A DNA stretch of 64,000 nucleotides from Colius striatus (Eukaryota > Chordata > Aves > Coliiformes > Coliidae), in NCBI RefSeq assembly GCF_028858725.1, contig NC_084759.1, positions 94,818,362 through 94,882,361 of the forward strand. The letters are read 5' to 3'. Made by a program: the position numbers and the translations under genes. Positions 48,641-61,953 of this stretch are shown piece by piece (positions within the stretch are counted from its first letter, which is position 1; each line of letters starts with the position of its first letter). The notes under the pieces are model-generated. The model was not told where the DNA came from and made no database searches. It saw only the letters and a list, made by a program, of their open reading frames with translations.

Positions 48641-51600
48641 ACATAAATATTGATGGAAAATGTTGTGACCATTTGATCTCATTTAGAAGAAGAAAGGCTA
48701 AGGCAATAGTCTCTAAGGCAATACTTTCTCCAGGCAGGCTCAGAGCTTCTGGTTAGGCTACAGAACATTATTTTCAGAGGAACACTCAGGCTTACCAAAA
48801 TAATTCCTCTCTCAGTTCACAAAATCCACACACTGAGCCAGGGGCCACTGAGGTGCCATGACCAAGAGCCAAGAAAAATAAAATGTGGCACCTTAATGTG
48901 AGAGTACTTGCTCTAAAAAATGCTGAATTCCGTATTGGTCTGATAAGCGTGATGGCCGTTTTGCAACAGGTACACCACGTAACCTGAAACACAGCCGATG
49001 TTCACAGAAATGCAGTTTGATCTTGACCAATGTCCAGTAACTGGATTCTCAGTGTGCGACAGTTCTGATTTTGTTACCAGATGTGGTAGCTTTCATGCTT
49101 TCATAGAAGAAAAGCCTAGCTCGCTAGCCCAGCTGGGAGCATTCATTCAGATTTAATCCCGAGGATCGGGGACTGATCAACGGCTGCTGTTGAGCACAGA
49201 GAGCACACTTACCTGCTGGGGATGCAATGTTCGTTTGGCACAACCCCATCAGCAGTATCTCTTCTGCCTTTCCCCACCACAATATCCACCCTTCTCCAGG
49301 TTTACCTCTAAACCGCAACCTCTGACCTTTGGACTTCCTTTCCCAGCCTCCCCCACGGGTTTACTGCTCCTTGCTTGGGAGAAAGGAGCATAAGCCCTCT
49401 GCCTCGGCTGAAAGCAGCCATATCTGTGGAGGATCTAACACGTTGTTGCCAAAGTCTGAGCTCCAATTTCCTTTTTCCTTGTGACCTCCAGCTTTGAAGA
49501 GTTGGGTAATTTGTCAGGGAAACTGTTGATTCAGCAACTGTTCTGGTTCACTGTTGTGCACGTAAGCCTCAAGCCTGTGGTCTTTATTCAGACCCATGGC
49601 AACAGCAGGCTCAGGGACCTCCAATCCGGTGGGACATTTTGCCCTGGCAATATTTTGTCACGGCTTTGTTATCACCTTTCCTCCTAACAATGCAAAATGA
49701 ATACAGGAAAAGAGTGCAAACAATAATCTCATACCAACTCTGCACCTTCTCCATGCTGCTCAAGCTGAGCTCACCCCACAGGCGCCTCTGCAGCTTCACT
49801 CCCAGCAGTTCAACTCCCAGGGATTCAGGACTAGATCTGATTATCAGCTGCACACAGATAACAGAGGAATAAAACATCAAATCCTCCCCATGCTTTTTTT
49901 CTCACATCGATAGGCAAGAGTTATAGAATAGGAATAGACAAAGCAGCACACTCCTCAGTCAGACACCCTCTACCAGAGAAGGAGCCACAGAGATTTATCT
50001 TCAGGCAGCCCATGGCAGAACTGACACCTAAAATTAACACTCTGTTGTGTTTCTGTTTATTTCTTCCCCTCAAAAAAAGGTGACATATCTTTCTTCACCA
50101 ACAATAAACCAATAGTACTTCCATCCAAATCCTGACCTTGAGAAAGGGATTGTGGCAGAACAAAATACAATTTAAATACAAGTAAGAAGACAAGAAACAT
50201 ATTGGTTCATGCTAATCCAAATTCTCACTGGTGGCTAGCTCTTCCTTGTTTATAACAAATTATTTAATCCAACATGTGCATATTAGTTTCTTCCAGATTT
50301 CTTTATTTGCCTGTTGTTTCCTAGTTCTGTTCATAGAAGTCACTGAAATGCAAAAATTGCCAGGCCTTTTGAAGCTACAGGCATCTCAAAGGCAGACTAC
50401 CCCAGCTCAGATTTCTGACCTATTTTTCCCTCACTTCCCATGTCTCTCCAGGGGAACAAGACTGTGTCCACCCTGACTATGTGGGGCAGATCTTCTCCCT
50501 GGAGACTCCTCTGGCTAGACTTGGGCGGGAGTAGAAGTAATAATAATGTCTCTGCTGACTGCAGTGCTGTCGCTGACAGCAGTGGGAATAGGTTCTCAAC
50601 CTGCTTTGGACTTGCCAGGGTCAAAGGAAAGGGTATCACCCTACCATATAGGGCGTTACCACATCCCAGCATGCAGCCTGCGAGGGAGAAGATCTGCTCT
50701 GGTCTGAAGAACGGTGTTATATGATGTAAACCGATACTTTGTGATCTGGTAGTATAAAAAATTAAGCAAAACTACCATGACAGGGTGTGTGGGCAGCATT
50801 TTGTGGCACAGCGTGTGAAGGCCAAGGCCCAACTGTGATAACAGCAGAAGCACAGCAGAAGGGTGAGTTAAATGTCAATAACTCCATCCAATAGCTGCTC
50901 ACAGAGGTGAGTAGCCATGCTGAAACCCCAGATCTGCTTCCCAGTTCTCCCACTAACACACCCAGGGCCTGAGGTACCAGGGGCATCACAGCTGCACTGG
51001 TGACATTGGCCTCCTCCAGATATAGGCAGCTTTCCTTTTCTCTCCTGAAGTTCCTTCAGTGGGAAGTGACACGGGTGGTGCATTATCCTTCATTTGGGTT
51101 CTCCTCTTTATTTATCCACAGGAGCAGCTGGCACTTTGAGGGATTTGCAGATAGTTAAGTAGCCTGCGATATTTTAGAAAAGGAGAAAAGGGATGTTGCA
51201 ACCTGATACGTTTATCAGATGTGTGTGTGATTTTTTTTATCGTCGTATAGTTTCCATTCAAGGAGAAGGGCAAGTCCACACCTACTTCAGGGACCCAACC
51301 AGTGCGTACCAGTTGGTGGCCAGCTGCGTGGGTGCATGCTCCTGGCCTGCTCTGAGGAAACGTGTTGAACCCCATTGCAGAAGGTTCAGGCTAACACATT
51401 TTATCTGGAAATCTCCAGGGGAGGGAGAAGAGGAAACAGGCAATTAGAGCGGTGGAGACAACACGGGGCAACCTGTCAAATTGCCTGGCCTGCTGCCATC
51501 GTGTGTGGCTGTACCCAGGTGCCACCCTAGATCACAGCCCAACACAAACACTCCTCCTCTGCTGACACCTCCTCCTTCCATTTTGGTGACATTATGGGCA

Positions 51601-54600
51601 GATCCCAGGCAGCTGTTCCCAGCTGCCCAAGCCTGCAGTTTTAGAAATACCCAACTCAAGATGAATGTCCGAGGAGCTCATCACAGTAATGGTCAGGAAA
51701 TAATACACTGATGGGGTAACCACCTCGCCACAGCTGCATCTCTGCCAGTGGCAACTTCTCTTCCAATGCCGTTAGCCTTCTCGGTGTCCTCCTCTTCCAC
51801 CTACTCTGATGGCTGACTGCAATCATGAGTGAACAAAAGAACAAAAAAAAGGGGTATTTGCTAACTTCTGCAGATATTTTCAGCATCTATCACATAATTT
51901 ATGCCAGTCTTGGGTGTCCTGCTGTGCTCGCTTTTCCTGCGCCACCTCAGCTCTTTCTGCAGGTAGGGCACTGCTCGTCCTCTAGTGTCACCAGCAGCCA
52001 GCAGCCACCACCGCAGGCTGGATCAGGTTGGCCCAGGGTGATGTTGTCTTCAGCAAGAGCTCCTTAATGTGTAGCCTGTGGTGGAAACAGGATGTGAAGC
52101 ACAGGATGGGAGTGGCAATTGCTTTTATTGCTGTCCTGAAGGTGATACTACTCAAACTATATTACCGTGTGTCTGGATAGGAACCAAAAGTGTGAACCAA
52201 TATCAGACCACAATAAATGTGGACCTTTTTTGCTCCACCGGTACAATTAAAGGGCAACATCCAGTATTTTACTGTCAGTAGGTGAGTCAGAAGTGGATGT
52301 GGCTTGGAGGCAAGCAACTCCTGAAGCAGTTACAGCTGCACAGAGCCTGCACGTGAAATGAATTACGTGATGAAGCAGGGATGAGTCCTCAGTGCTCGGC
52401 AATGCCTTTGTCTGAAGCGCGCTCTGTTGTGAGCACTCTGAGGTGGGGCTGACTGCCACAGCTGCCTCCTGGTGATGCTGAGTCGCAGCAGCAACACTAA
52501 GACAGCATTAGAAAATGGAATTTCCTGGCAAAGAGATGGCCTGAGAATGGTGGAAGAGTCCAAGAATGGTTAAGAGAGCAGCTAGAGCTGTGGAGATCTG
52601 CTACGCTGAAGTACTGAGAAAACTAAATGCATTCAGAAGGATCAGCTGATAAACACTGGCAAAGCTAGGGGGGGAAAAAAGGAAAAAAGAAACAAAGAGC
52701 CTAAACTTAACTGCCTGAGACTTTTATCATCAGACTCACTCATAATACAGTGTCTAATAACACCGTTTTTGCCATGTGACTCATACTGCATATCTCACAG
52801 AAAGCAGAAGTCCTTCTCTCATCTGATGTATTCAATGTGCAAGTAGCTGTTCAGAGTTCACTCTTATCACTGAGGAGGAGTATTTGGAATATCTAAAGGT
52901 CCTGTAGGAAAAGAAGGAGTGAGCCACGCAGTGCAGTGCATGAGCAAGGAGCAGACATTCCTGAGCAGATACCCTAGTACCACGCCATTTCCACTTAGCC
53001 TCAGTGTACAATCAGGGCTGCAATAGTGTTTTGCATAAATACTCAAGGATTCAGACAAGCTTTTTCTCACACCTACACTTGAGCATGGAGGGAGAGAGAA
53101 ACAGGTCACCAGATAACCAGTACTAGCCCAAGGCCTCCTATTGCAACAGCAAAATGAAAGCTCTGGCTTGCTCTCAGCCACGGAAACGTGGGCAATGCAA
53201 GTCATGACATGATCTGACCCCCCACGAGAGACAACGTGTCCTGCCTTGCACCGGGGCCATTACCTGCAGCCCCTAATCCTCAGCCACCATGAGTGAGTGC
53301 CCCTTCTCACACTGTTCTAGGAAGCCAAAATGACTCAGCCACCAGTCGGAGGAAGCTGGAAGAAAGACACGACAGATTATCTCCCTGCCCAGCCAAGTTC
53401 CTACAAAGGAGTTTCCTACATAAAGGAGCTCGATGCTCTAATAAATCTTCCCCAGCTCTTGCCTAACTGCAAACTCAACACATTGCTCCTCCAGTGCCAG
53501 CTTCTCTGGTTCCCAGCAGAGCAATTCTCTTGATAGTGCTGCAGCAGCATGTCAGCCTCCTGAGTATTGTGACCCTGCCTCCTGGACCAGCCAGACCTGC
53601 TTGTCTGAGACACCTTGGAGCACTCCAGCCAACAGCAACCCCCAGGAGGACTGCTGGAGAAGAGGCACCCTTCAGCATCCCTGTCTTGGGAATGGTTCAT
53701 TCCTGGAGTAAATGCCTGTCAGGGCATGACCTAGATTTTTTCTGAGGAAGTCACAGGTCTAGCATGCAAAGAGCAACATGGGGTTGAGGTCCTCAGTACC
53801 CCACTGTCCCCGATGACCTGTGTAGTCTGTTTATAGGACTCAGCCACGTGAAGAATGCTCCAATGCTCATCTTAGATCCAGACATTCCTTCATCCCACTT
53901 CCTCCAAGGCAAGTCAGGTCACCCTGAATCAACTGTAAATATCACTTGGAGATGTGAACCACCTTGTATCCCACAGGGGTGAGGGCATGGAAAACAAGCT
54001 AGCATGCTGCTGGGGAAAGTGTGTATGGGAAATACTTCACGTCTGAAGCTTATCTGGGCTTGTCCAGGTGCTTCAATGGCACGATGTATCTTCTGTTCCT
54101 GGCTCATCCCAACCCATAGGATTTTAAAGACATGTCTACCTGTCTTGGTCACGTCTTGCATGTGCTTTCAGGTGTCCTTGGTCCTGGAAGAGGGGAAGCA
54201 CCATGATTAGTTCAATTTCCACCAGTTCCCAAGCCATCTCCAGGTCTCTGTTTCTCACTGTAGAGTTGCCAATGCTCTAAAATTCAACATTTGTGCAAAA
54301 ATATGACCAAAAGATCCTTACTGATTTATATTGTTTCCTTATGCTATCACTTTCAAAAAATAAAGCTTCAGTAACAAGAGAATCAGATCCTCAGCTGATG
54401 TGCTCTGGTCTATCTCCTATAAAGCTGATGGAAACTCCCCAACTTATTCTGGGATCCTTATGCCGTCATTGAAAGACTGTCAGAATTACTTCTTCTAACC
54501 TTGCTGTTATGATCACGCTCCAAACCTGTTCCCTCATACTTTGTTCCTTTTTTAAAAAAAGGTGCCACTTGACACCAGCACAGATTTCCAGGGTGGTGGA

Positions 54601-56940
54601 AGGAGGCTGTCACCATTAGGCAGGTGATGAGTGCTTGTTCCTGGTCAAGGGACATGGTCATGCCTGTGTGTTCCATTCACACTGCAACGGGATCCAGTCC
54701 TGTGACACACTCCTGATCATTTCTGCCCTCCCCCTCACCTAGACGTCTTATGCCACCCCAGCTTCTTTGTTCTCATTGTCGGAAATGGTATCTGGATGGT
54801 TCCTCTGGGTGACACGGGATCCTTGCTGTCCTGCCTTGTGAAAGACAAGTAGGAACCCTACATCCTTTGCCTTGTTATGGCTGAGGGGGGAGTCCACCTC
54901 AGAGCACTTTTACTGTCATCGGGTTAGAAGCTGACACTAATCACAGTCATTAGAAAGCAACCTGCTCTTGAGGGCACGTTCTGCTGAGAGATGGACTCAT
55001 TACCCTTCAGTGCTGTCACTCCACTCACCCCACTAAGTAGGGAAGCTCCCCATAGACTCCCAGGCAGTGAAACAAATCCTACCACTGGTGTATGCTTTGG
55101 CCTATATTGCTTACACTCCCATGCTGTGCAGATCAGATGGCCATCATCACCAAAGGTTTTACTATCAGTGTTTATACTTTTACATTCCCATTTATTTCCA
55201 AGAAAAGAGACCATTGAATCTAGGAAAGAGGTACAAAACTAGGTGGGTTTTCCATCTCCATGCTTCAGCTAGGTAGAAGGATGAGAAGAGGAGCTGCAAA
55301 GGAGCTGATGGGGCAAAAGGACAAGGTTTGAGGCTCATCTTTCCCCAGCACTGACCTACACACTTTCTCTGAAATGGGAGATAAGACAGCTGTTAAGACA
55401 GATAAAATATAGTGCCCAGTCTAACCTGCCCTGCAGAGAAGCTGGCTAATGAGCCGTGCTCTGGGGCTGCTCCCTGGCCCTCACCAGCATCTCCACCTGG
55501 CTCATTAACAGCCAGCCCAGCTCTCTGGCTCTGCCCCATGCAAGATCAGGCAGCCAGGCCTGCTGGTGTCTTGTGTTCTTTGCTGGGTTTTGGCTCTTAT
55601 TGGGAAGGTGATGTTAAACCAGTAATACTCAGCACCACATTTTGCTCTGAGAGCTGGGGGTTAGCTATAAAACAGCTCTGTCAGTCTGGATGCAGTGGGA
55701 GGTTATACATGAATAAGGGAAGGTGTGTGTAGGAGTTTACCAAACCTCTCTTTCCCCATTGTCCTTGCTGCCTCAGAGCCCTCCACTCTCCTTTCCTCCA
55801 ACCAGTAGCTTCTGATTTTCTCCCTGTTTCTGCATTTGTTAGCCAAAGGTGCAGCTCACCTAACAAGCTGCTAATACTTTCAAAGCACTGTGTGTTATCC
55901 AAAAAAGGCTAGACATGTGAAAAAATGAGTAGTTTGAACGAGTCCCACAGCAACATTTATGAATCTGTCTGACAGCAGTTTCACAGCACTAGCTATTGCC
56001 GCTTCCCGAAGGCAGACATACCCTACTGTCGTGGGGCCCTACTTACCCTTGCCTTCAACAATCCTCCTCCCTCCAGCTTTCCACACAAAGAAAACCCACT
56101 GGCTTTAGCATGAGCTCTCTTCCTCCCTCAGCTGCCTTCATTTGTTCTGTTTGCACAAAGTAACCCCATGTGAGCGGTCGTCTGTGGCTCCTATGCCAAA
56201 GGCTGAGATAAATTAGAGATGTTGCAAGCCGTGGCTGGTGTTATGTGTTGATCTTGAAAGGAGACTTGGCTGTGAAGGGTTGTAACTCATGCTGTTTTGC
56301 CAGGGAGAGGGTGTATGAATGAAATAAAACACCCATACCCAGCTGGCAGAACAGGATATAAGAGGTTGCGGCAGGAAGATGCAAGATGGAAGACAGCAAG
56401 GTTGCTTCATCCAGCATTCTCTTTCCTATTCCTGGCTACTTTCTTTCGCCATCCTTTCACCATCAGGGTAGAGAAGGATGAACAAGGATGTGGGTGCGTG
56501 TTGAACAAAGAGACACAACTGCATTGCTTCTTTCCTCTGACGTGATGTGTGGCATCAGCCAAACACATCTAGGGAGGCACTAGGACACTGCTATTTTCTT
56601 TCCCATTTCTGAATGTCCTTGACTTTCAAAAAGACAGATCTATGATTAATAACCAAAAATGACCCTGAGCCCACTCTTTATACTCTTACATCGTCTCTGT
56701 CCAACAGCAAGCACCCTCCTGGAGCAGCCTTTATGTCTTATTTTGCCCAGTGTTCAGAAAATTGAGTCCTCATCCACGTTACTCTTGTGCCCTGAAAGAT
56801 AAGAAAATATACATGACCACTTGCCTTGGAGCCCCTATTTAATAAGAGCCTCACGGGCCCATAGTATCCTGTTACCACATTGCTTTGCCGACACTCCCTT
56901 ATGCATAATATACCTGTGATTACTTGCTAGAGGCGAGAAG
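48641..56940. other. Non-coding stretch, no gene recognised
   Basis: About 8 kb without a recognised repeat family or gene. Open frames up to about 130 codons (for example 52867-53205 minus, 55412-55732 plus) have random composition and no splice or signal context. It is the longest repeat-free part of the window. Confidence 0.45.
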
Positions 56941-56959
56941 CAGAGGCCACTCCTCTCCT

Positions 56960-57053
56960 ATGCGCCTTAAATAGTTAAATGCATTGGTCAGCTGGGAGCA
57001 AGCCTGACAGCTGCAAGAGGTGCTGCTCCCAGGACAGAGCCTGGTCTGCGTGT
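56960..57053 (+). promoter_or_regulatory. Candidate promoter, first exon and splice donor of the downstream KCNE-like gene
   Basis: An AT-rich element (ccttaaatagttaaatgc, about 56966-56983) lies roughly 30 bases before a GC-richer segment. That segment ends at a strong donor, gcgt|GTAAGTAAA, with GT at 57052-57053. Spliced to the acceptor at 61520-61521 it would give a short non-coding first exon and an intron of about 4.5 kb, the usual layout of KCNE-type genes. This is speculative: single donors of this strength also occur by chance. Confidence 0.25.
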
Positions 57054-60000
57054 AAGTAAACTGTTCGATACATACAACACTTCATAGCTCCTGTTATGGT
57101 ACCTGGGTTGTCTTCAGCTCCCTCTTCGTAGTGATAAGTAGGCACTGGTTTACACTTTCATTTAAATTTCTCCATTATTTTGTATACTAAATCTTTTATT
57201 TTTTCCCCCTAAAGTGCTGTTCTCTGGAAATAAGCTCTATTTAACACTCAAGCTACTAGTCTTTTTATTTTTTTAAATGGCTAGATATGGCATTATCCAT
57301 GTGGGTCTGTGGCTGTTTTTATATCTTAGTGTGTGTTTGTGTGTGTAGGGAGAGGAGAAGTTTACGCACGTGCATCTGTGTGTCTCAATTTATTCCTACT
57401 TACGAGAAAGACGATAGCGCTGTACATCTCTAGTTGATGTGAGTGAAACACACCTTTGCACACACAAAAAATGGTTAAAAATGGAAAAGTCTTTATATCA
57501 CAGAAAAGCAATGAAGAGGAGAGTTGGTAGAAAGGATGTGAGTCTCATCATGGAAAAAAAAAAAGCCTGACTACCAACTTGTGTATCTAGTTTGATGGGG
57601 AAAAAGTAGCAATACAGATGTCTGAAGTCTGGAGGAGTACTGACATGGCATCCCAGTATCTTTCCAGAATTGTCTGTGTATGTGTGGGTGTATGAGGGGT
57701 GATGAGTGTGCACGTGACAAATGATACACAGACTTATTTGTACAAAACCGTCTGAACGGCAGCCACCAATCCTTCCCTTAGTTACCACTAAAGGCAAATC
57801 CTACCATAGACAACTTCTTTCTCATTTTGGGCTGAATACTCAGGTTCTGCCTTTCAGTGGTGTCCCACGTGCTTGGCCTCCACAGCCTGATGGCTAAAAC
57901 TCCCGTGTTCTGCGTGCCTGACATAAGGGGAATTAGGTAGATGTTGAAGTTAATGGGTCATACTCTGTCCTTTTGGCTTGTTATGTCATTTGCCTCAAGC
58001 CTCTCATTACTGTTTTCTGGGGATGGATACCTGTTGTGTTGGTTTTCTGTTGTATTTTGTATGAGAGGGGAAACTGTTAGAAAAACATAAATGCATGTTT
58101 TCCCCTGAAATAAAAGTGTTTTCAGTACAGACAAGATGCCAAGGTAGTGAAGTGGTACATGGCTCAGTGATAACCACACTTGCAGATATTTTAAGTGCCA
58201 GTCCAAAATGTAATCAGTTTCACCATTCTAGAGCAGAAACATCATATTCCTTAAAAAGCAGTACCTGAGGAACTGCATATCAAAGCACTGTGCTTTAGTA
58301 TTCCATGTTTAAACCCCAACAATTTGTACACATCGCTAAGGGACCAGCCCCACATGAGTTGTGGCAGGAGTCAGGGAGCCCATGCCAAGAGACTCCAAGG
58401 GGCATCATGAAGCTGTGGTTCCCAACCAGAGATCATCTTCCCAAACAAGAGAAGGACAGTGCATTTAGTTACTGTCCTGTCTCCAGGTGTCTAGAGGAGG
58501 GCTTGAGATGACTCATAAAGCAATACAATGAGCGTAGAAAAGGCCTCTGAACAAAACACACTGGAAGTACTAAACATGGGTAAGAGCCTTTGAATCTTAG
58601 TCTCACTTTTATGTGACAGTCAATGCTTATAATGGTGGCAACTGGGTACAGGATAACCTGGGGGTGGGCACAGGGTGGGTTGCTTGGGGTTTTTTTGCAG
58701 AAAGTTAGGATGCCCATCTATCAAGAAGAGGATCGACTTCTGCTATATCGCTGAACTCCAGTCCTTTGCAATGTGTTGTAGCTCATGGTTGCATTAGCCA
58801 CCAAATTCAAGGCAGTTAGTGTAGCAAGAATAGGCTGGAGAGGCAAAGAAAGGAAATGTGAATTTGATGAGAGACAGAGGAAATCTTGTTATCAAAAAAT
58901 CAATTTACTTTCAGTAAATCTTCTTTTCAGAACAAACTTTTAACCTGGTGTTCAGCCAAGGTATAGATCACTTTTTTTTCACATTGTTCTCTCTTAAAGC
59001 AGAACACCAAGAAAGATTTCACTGCTGTGGTGTATTGTGGTGACTGATTTCTACTGCAGCCAAGTAGAAATAGACAGATTGGACTGGGGTGGAGAAGAAT
59101 TTTGTAATCTACAGTCAGTTTCCTTGTGTCTAGCTTGGAACCTGGAAGGGATCTTGCCTTTATATTTTTCTGTATAGTCCAAAAATTCCTGGTTAGCTAA
59201 AAGCCATACCCTACCTGAACCATATGGCCCCACAGACATACAATGTATTTGTACAAAATATATTGTACATATATTCTGCAATATATTCTACACCCCTCAT
59301 ACATCCTCAGCTCCTGTGGCTGTGGCTGTAAATCTCCCCACATCTCTGCAAATGGGTCCCATGAAAGCTCTGCACTCAGCTCATGCAGCCACTCGTTGTG
59401 GTTATTTGGTGACTATTAATAGATTCCAGGGAGACCAGTCACCATGCAGACAGCAAGGTAAACACATTCATTAAAAGTTAATCGTTGCAAGAAGGAGGAA
59501 ACATAACCAGGAATAGTTAACCTTAATCATCCAGGATGTTCAAGCAATTTCAGACACCCAATTGGCACTTCAGTGGTCTTGTGATGGGCTTGTTCTATCT
59601 GGACCTAAGAGGAAATGCCTGACTTCCCTGAGTCAGGAGTAGTGAACATCCCAGCACAAGGAGGGAAGACAAAATAATCTCCTCTGGCCAGTGTCTGCAA
59701 GCAGAATGAGACAGGAAAGGAAGCTGTCTGATGGAGTTCAGGCCACTGTCTTTCCAAGAGTAACCCTCATTTTCGCACTGCCAAATGTCTCTGGGCTGAC
59801 TGGCAGTGAGAGCTGCTTTGAGTGGGCTTTCTCTAGACCCCATCTGATTTTTTTTCAGAGTTTTTCATTCTGCCATTCATATCCAGCTCTTTAAATGATT
59901 TCTTGTACAAGATCTAAGGGAACAGTCAAATCCTCAAGTATGGTAAATCACCTGAGCTCTTGTTGCAATGCGTGGGGTTACAGCCTCATTTTGCACAGAA

Positions 60001-60577
60001 CCTTTGCAATGGGAGAGCTACACACTTTAATTAGCACTGGCTGAAAAGCAAGGAAAAATACAAGGAAAGTGAATTACTTTAAATTAGCCAAAGTTGTACT
60101 TTGGGCATGAAACTCTTGGCTTCTATTTACAGCTGAGCAAGATTTCATGGGCAGATTTACACAAAATTCTCAAAGATTACCACACACTTCCCAAAGAAGG
60201 GGATTTCAGACAACTAAAAATTATACATAGATTTGTAACAAAATTGGAAAACTGATGCTGAAAAAATAGAAAAAAGCTTATTTTTTGGATGTGGGATTAG
60301 GAGAGAGAGTCAAAACTTTCTATCTTGATTTTTTTTCAGAATGGAAGGATTTTGTGGTTTGCTCAGAGGCAATGATTTAAGCTTGTCTTGTGCTATAAAT
60401 GACTTAGAAAACGCTCATAAAGAAAAAGAAAACAAGCTCCAGAAACATAATTTGGCAGAAAATATTTTCTTTCAAGCTTCCTTCTCAGCAAGACAACAAA
60501 CTTAAATGAGTGTTTGGATGTGTTTAGTTCCTTCCCACATCTCTTTTTCAATTCAGCAGGTTTTACTGTGGATGATT
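57054..60577. other. Non-coding stretch, possible intron
   Basis: I see no gene here. A GT-rich run is near 57332-57348 and a palindrome TGTACAA/TTGTACA at 59250-59269. It may be the intron of the KCNE-like gene. Confidence 0.4.
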
Positions 60578-61097
60578 CAGAATCACAGAATCATTACGGT
60601 TGGAAAAGACCTTTAAGATCAAGTCCAACCACTAATCTAACACAAAGCCTACGTCTAAACTATGTCCTTCAGTACTTCATCTACACAGCTTTTAAATATC
60701 TTCAGGCATGGTGACTCCACCACCTCCCTGGGCAGCCTGTGCCAGTGTCTAAGAGCCCTCTCAGTGAAAAAGTTCTTCCTAATGTCCAATCTAAACCTCC
60801 CCTGGTGCAACATGAGCCCATTTCCTCTTGTTACTTGGGAAAAGAGACAGACCCTCATCTTGCTACAACCTCCTTTCAGGTACAGAGTGATCATGTCTCC
60901 CCTCAGCCTCCTCCAGGCTAAACATCCCCAGTTCCCTCAGCCACTCCTCATAAGACTTGTTCTCCATACTCTTCACCAGCTTTGTTGCTCATGTCTGGAC
61001 ATATTCCACCACTTCACTGACCCTCTTGTAATGAGGGGCCCAAAAGTAAACACAGTATTTGAGGTGCAGCCCCCCCAGTGTGAACAGCCCTCCCACC
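60578..61097 (-). mobile_element. CR1 LINE, 5'-truncated, minus strand
   Basis: The reversed CR1 runs from 'cagaatcacagaatcattac' on the left through 'ggttggaaaagacctttaag', 'ctgggcagcctgtgccagtg', 'tccaatctaaacctcccctg' and 'ttccctcagccactcctcat' to 'acacagtatttgaggtgcagc'. A 79-codon minus frame (60655-60894) retains the tail motif [14 protein letters not shown]. It lies about 420 bp upstream of the KCNE-like coding exon. Confidence 0.92.
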
Positions 61098-61521
61098 CAG
61101 GAGGCATGGCTGTAATACTAGTATTGTGGTCTTCTCCCCTGGGCAGAGTTACTGTTTCAGTTATACTGGTACAAGTTATCCTAGACTGCATGGATTAGAT
61201 GGAAGGACTATTCACATGTCCTGATTTTGACGCTGTATCACCAGCAAGCCAAAGTCAGCCTAAGGGAGCAGTATGTACCCATGCATGTACCTGCATGTCT
61301 TTCATGCAGAGAGCAGAGTATTCTGATTCTCTGAATTCATGCATTAACTTGCCACTGACTTTTACTATCTCTGTCTGAAAGCAAGACGTGCAGCTAGACG
61401 ATAGCTACACAGCAGAGAAGAGGAAATGGTGTGTGGGACTTGAGCTAGAAGACACAAAAGGACAGATGTACATAAACCAGCTGATTCTTTAATTTTGCTT
61501 TGTTTTATTTAGCTTTTGCAG
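61098..61521 (+). other. Sequence before the KCNE-like exon, with splice acceptor
   Basis: There is no coding region here. The last bases are T-rich (ttctttaattttgctttg...) and offer two AG sites, at 61511-61512 and 61520-61521. The second, cttttgcag, is the stronger acceptor and leaves 18 bases of 5' UTR before the ATG. Confidence 0.5.
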
Positions 61522-61539
61522 CCACAGTGGAAGGACAAG

Positions 61540-61953
61540 ATGGCTCTCAGCAACCAGACAAACGACAGTTTGGTCTTGCCAAATTTACTCCACCTGTTAG
61601 TGGAAAAAAACAAGACCCTTCGGTTCAATAATTTCAGCAATCCAGCCTTGAAGATGCAAGAAGAGATAATGGCCTCATTTTATATCCTCATCATTGTTGG
61701 GTTTTTTGGCTTTCTTCTCTTTGTCATGATGCTCAGCAATATTGTTTCCAGCAAGCCTGAAAACTACATTGACTATCTCTATTCTGGGAAACTTAACCCT
61801 CAGAGAATCAAGGTGGAGCTTCCAGGAGAGGAGAACAAAGACACTTTCGTCATTATCAACAGCACTGCCTTACTGGAACTGCAAAGGCAGGAAGGCAAAA
61901 ACAACCCTGGATTTGAGGCACCGAGCACAGATGTGGTCCTGAGGAATGTATGA
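61540..61953 (+). CDS. KCNE-like single-span membrane protein (SMIM34-position gene)
   Basis: It encodes 137 residues from the ATG at 61540. The frame extends 8 codons further upstream, but only from a TTG inside the acceptor region. The N-terminal ectodomain has four N-glycosylation sequons (N5, N8, N24, N31). One transmembrane helix spans about residues 46-68 and includes FYILIIVGFFGF and MLSNI. An acidic and basic cytosolic tail of about 69 residues ends in VVLRNV. The helix matches KCNE proteins (compare KCNE1 here: [17 protein letters not shown]) and the exon layout is identical to KCNE1. However, the KCNE juxtamembrane signature (S-x-D/N-P-Y/F-x-x-Y) is absent, with SSKPENYIDYLY in its place. 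Gene order in mammals (KCNE1, SMIM34, SMIM11, KCNE2) makes SMIM34 the likely ortholog; a lineage-specific KCNE paralogue is the alternative. Function is unknown; KCNQ-type channel modulation is an inference. Confidence 0.7.
   Translation: MALSNQTNDSLVLPNLLHLLVEKNKTLRFNNFSNPALKMQEEIMASFYILIIVGFFGFLLFVMMLSNIVSSKPENYIDYLYSGKLNPQRIKVELPGEENKDTFVIINSTALLELQRQEGKNNPGFEAPSTDVVLRNV

Noticed and set aside
58305..58322. 'tgtttaaaccccaacaattt' considered as an LTR end
   Set aside because: It resembles the end of the 'TGTCCTGG' LTR, but nothing upstream matches the rest of that LTR.
61516..61539. An upstream start for the KCNE-like protein, 8 codons before the ATG
   Set aside because: The first codon is TTG and overlaps the splice acceptor (AG at 61520-61521), so the ATG at 61540 is the better start.
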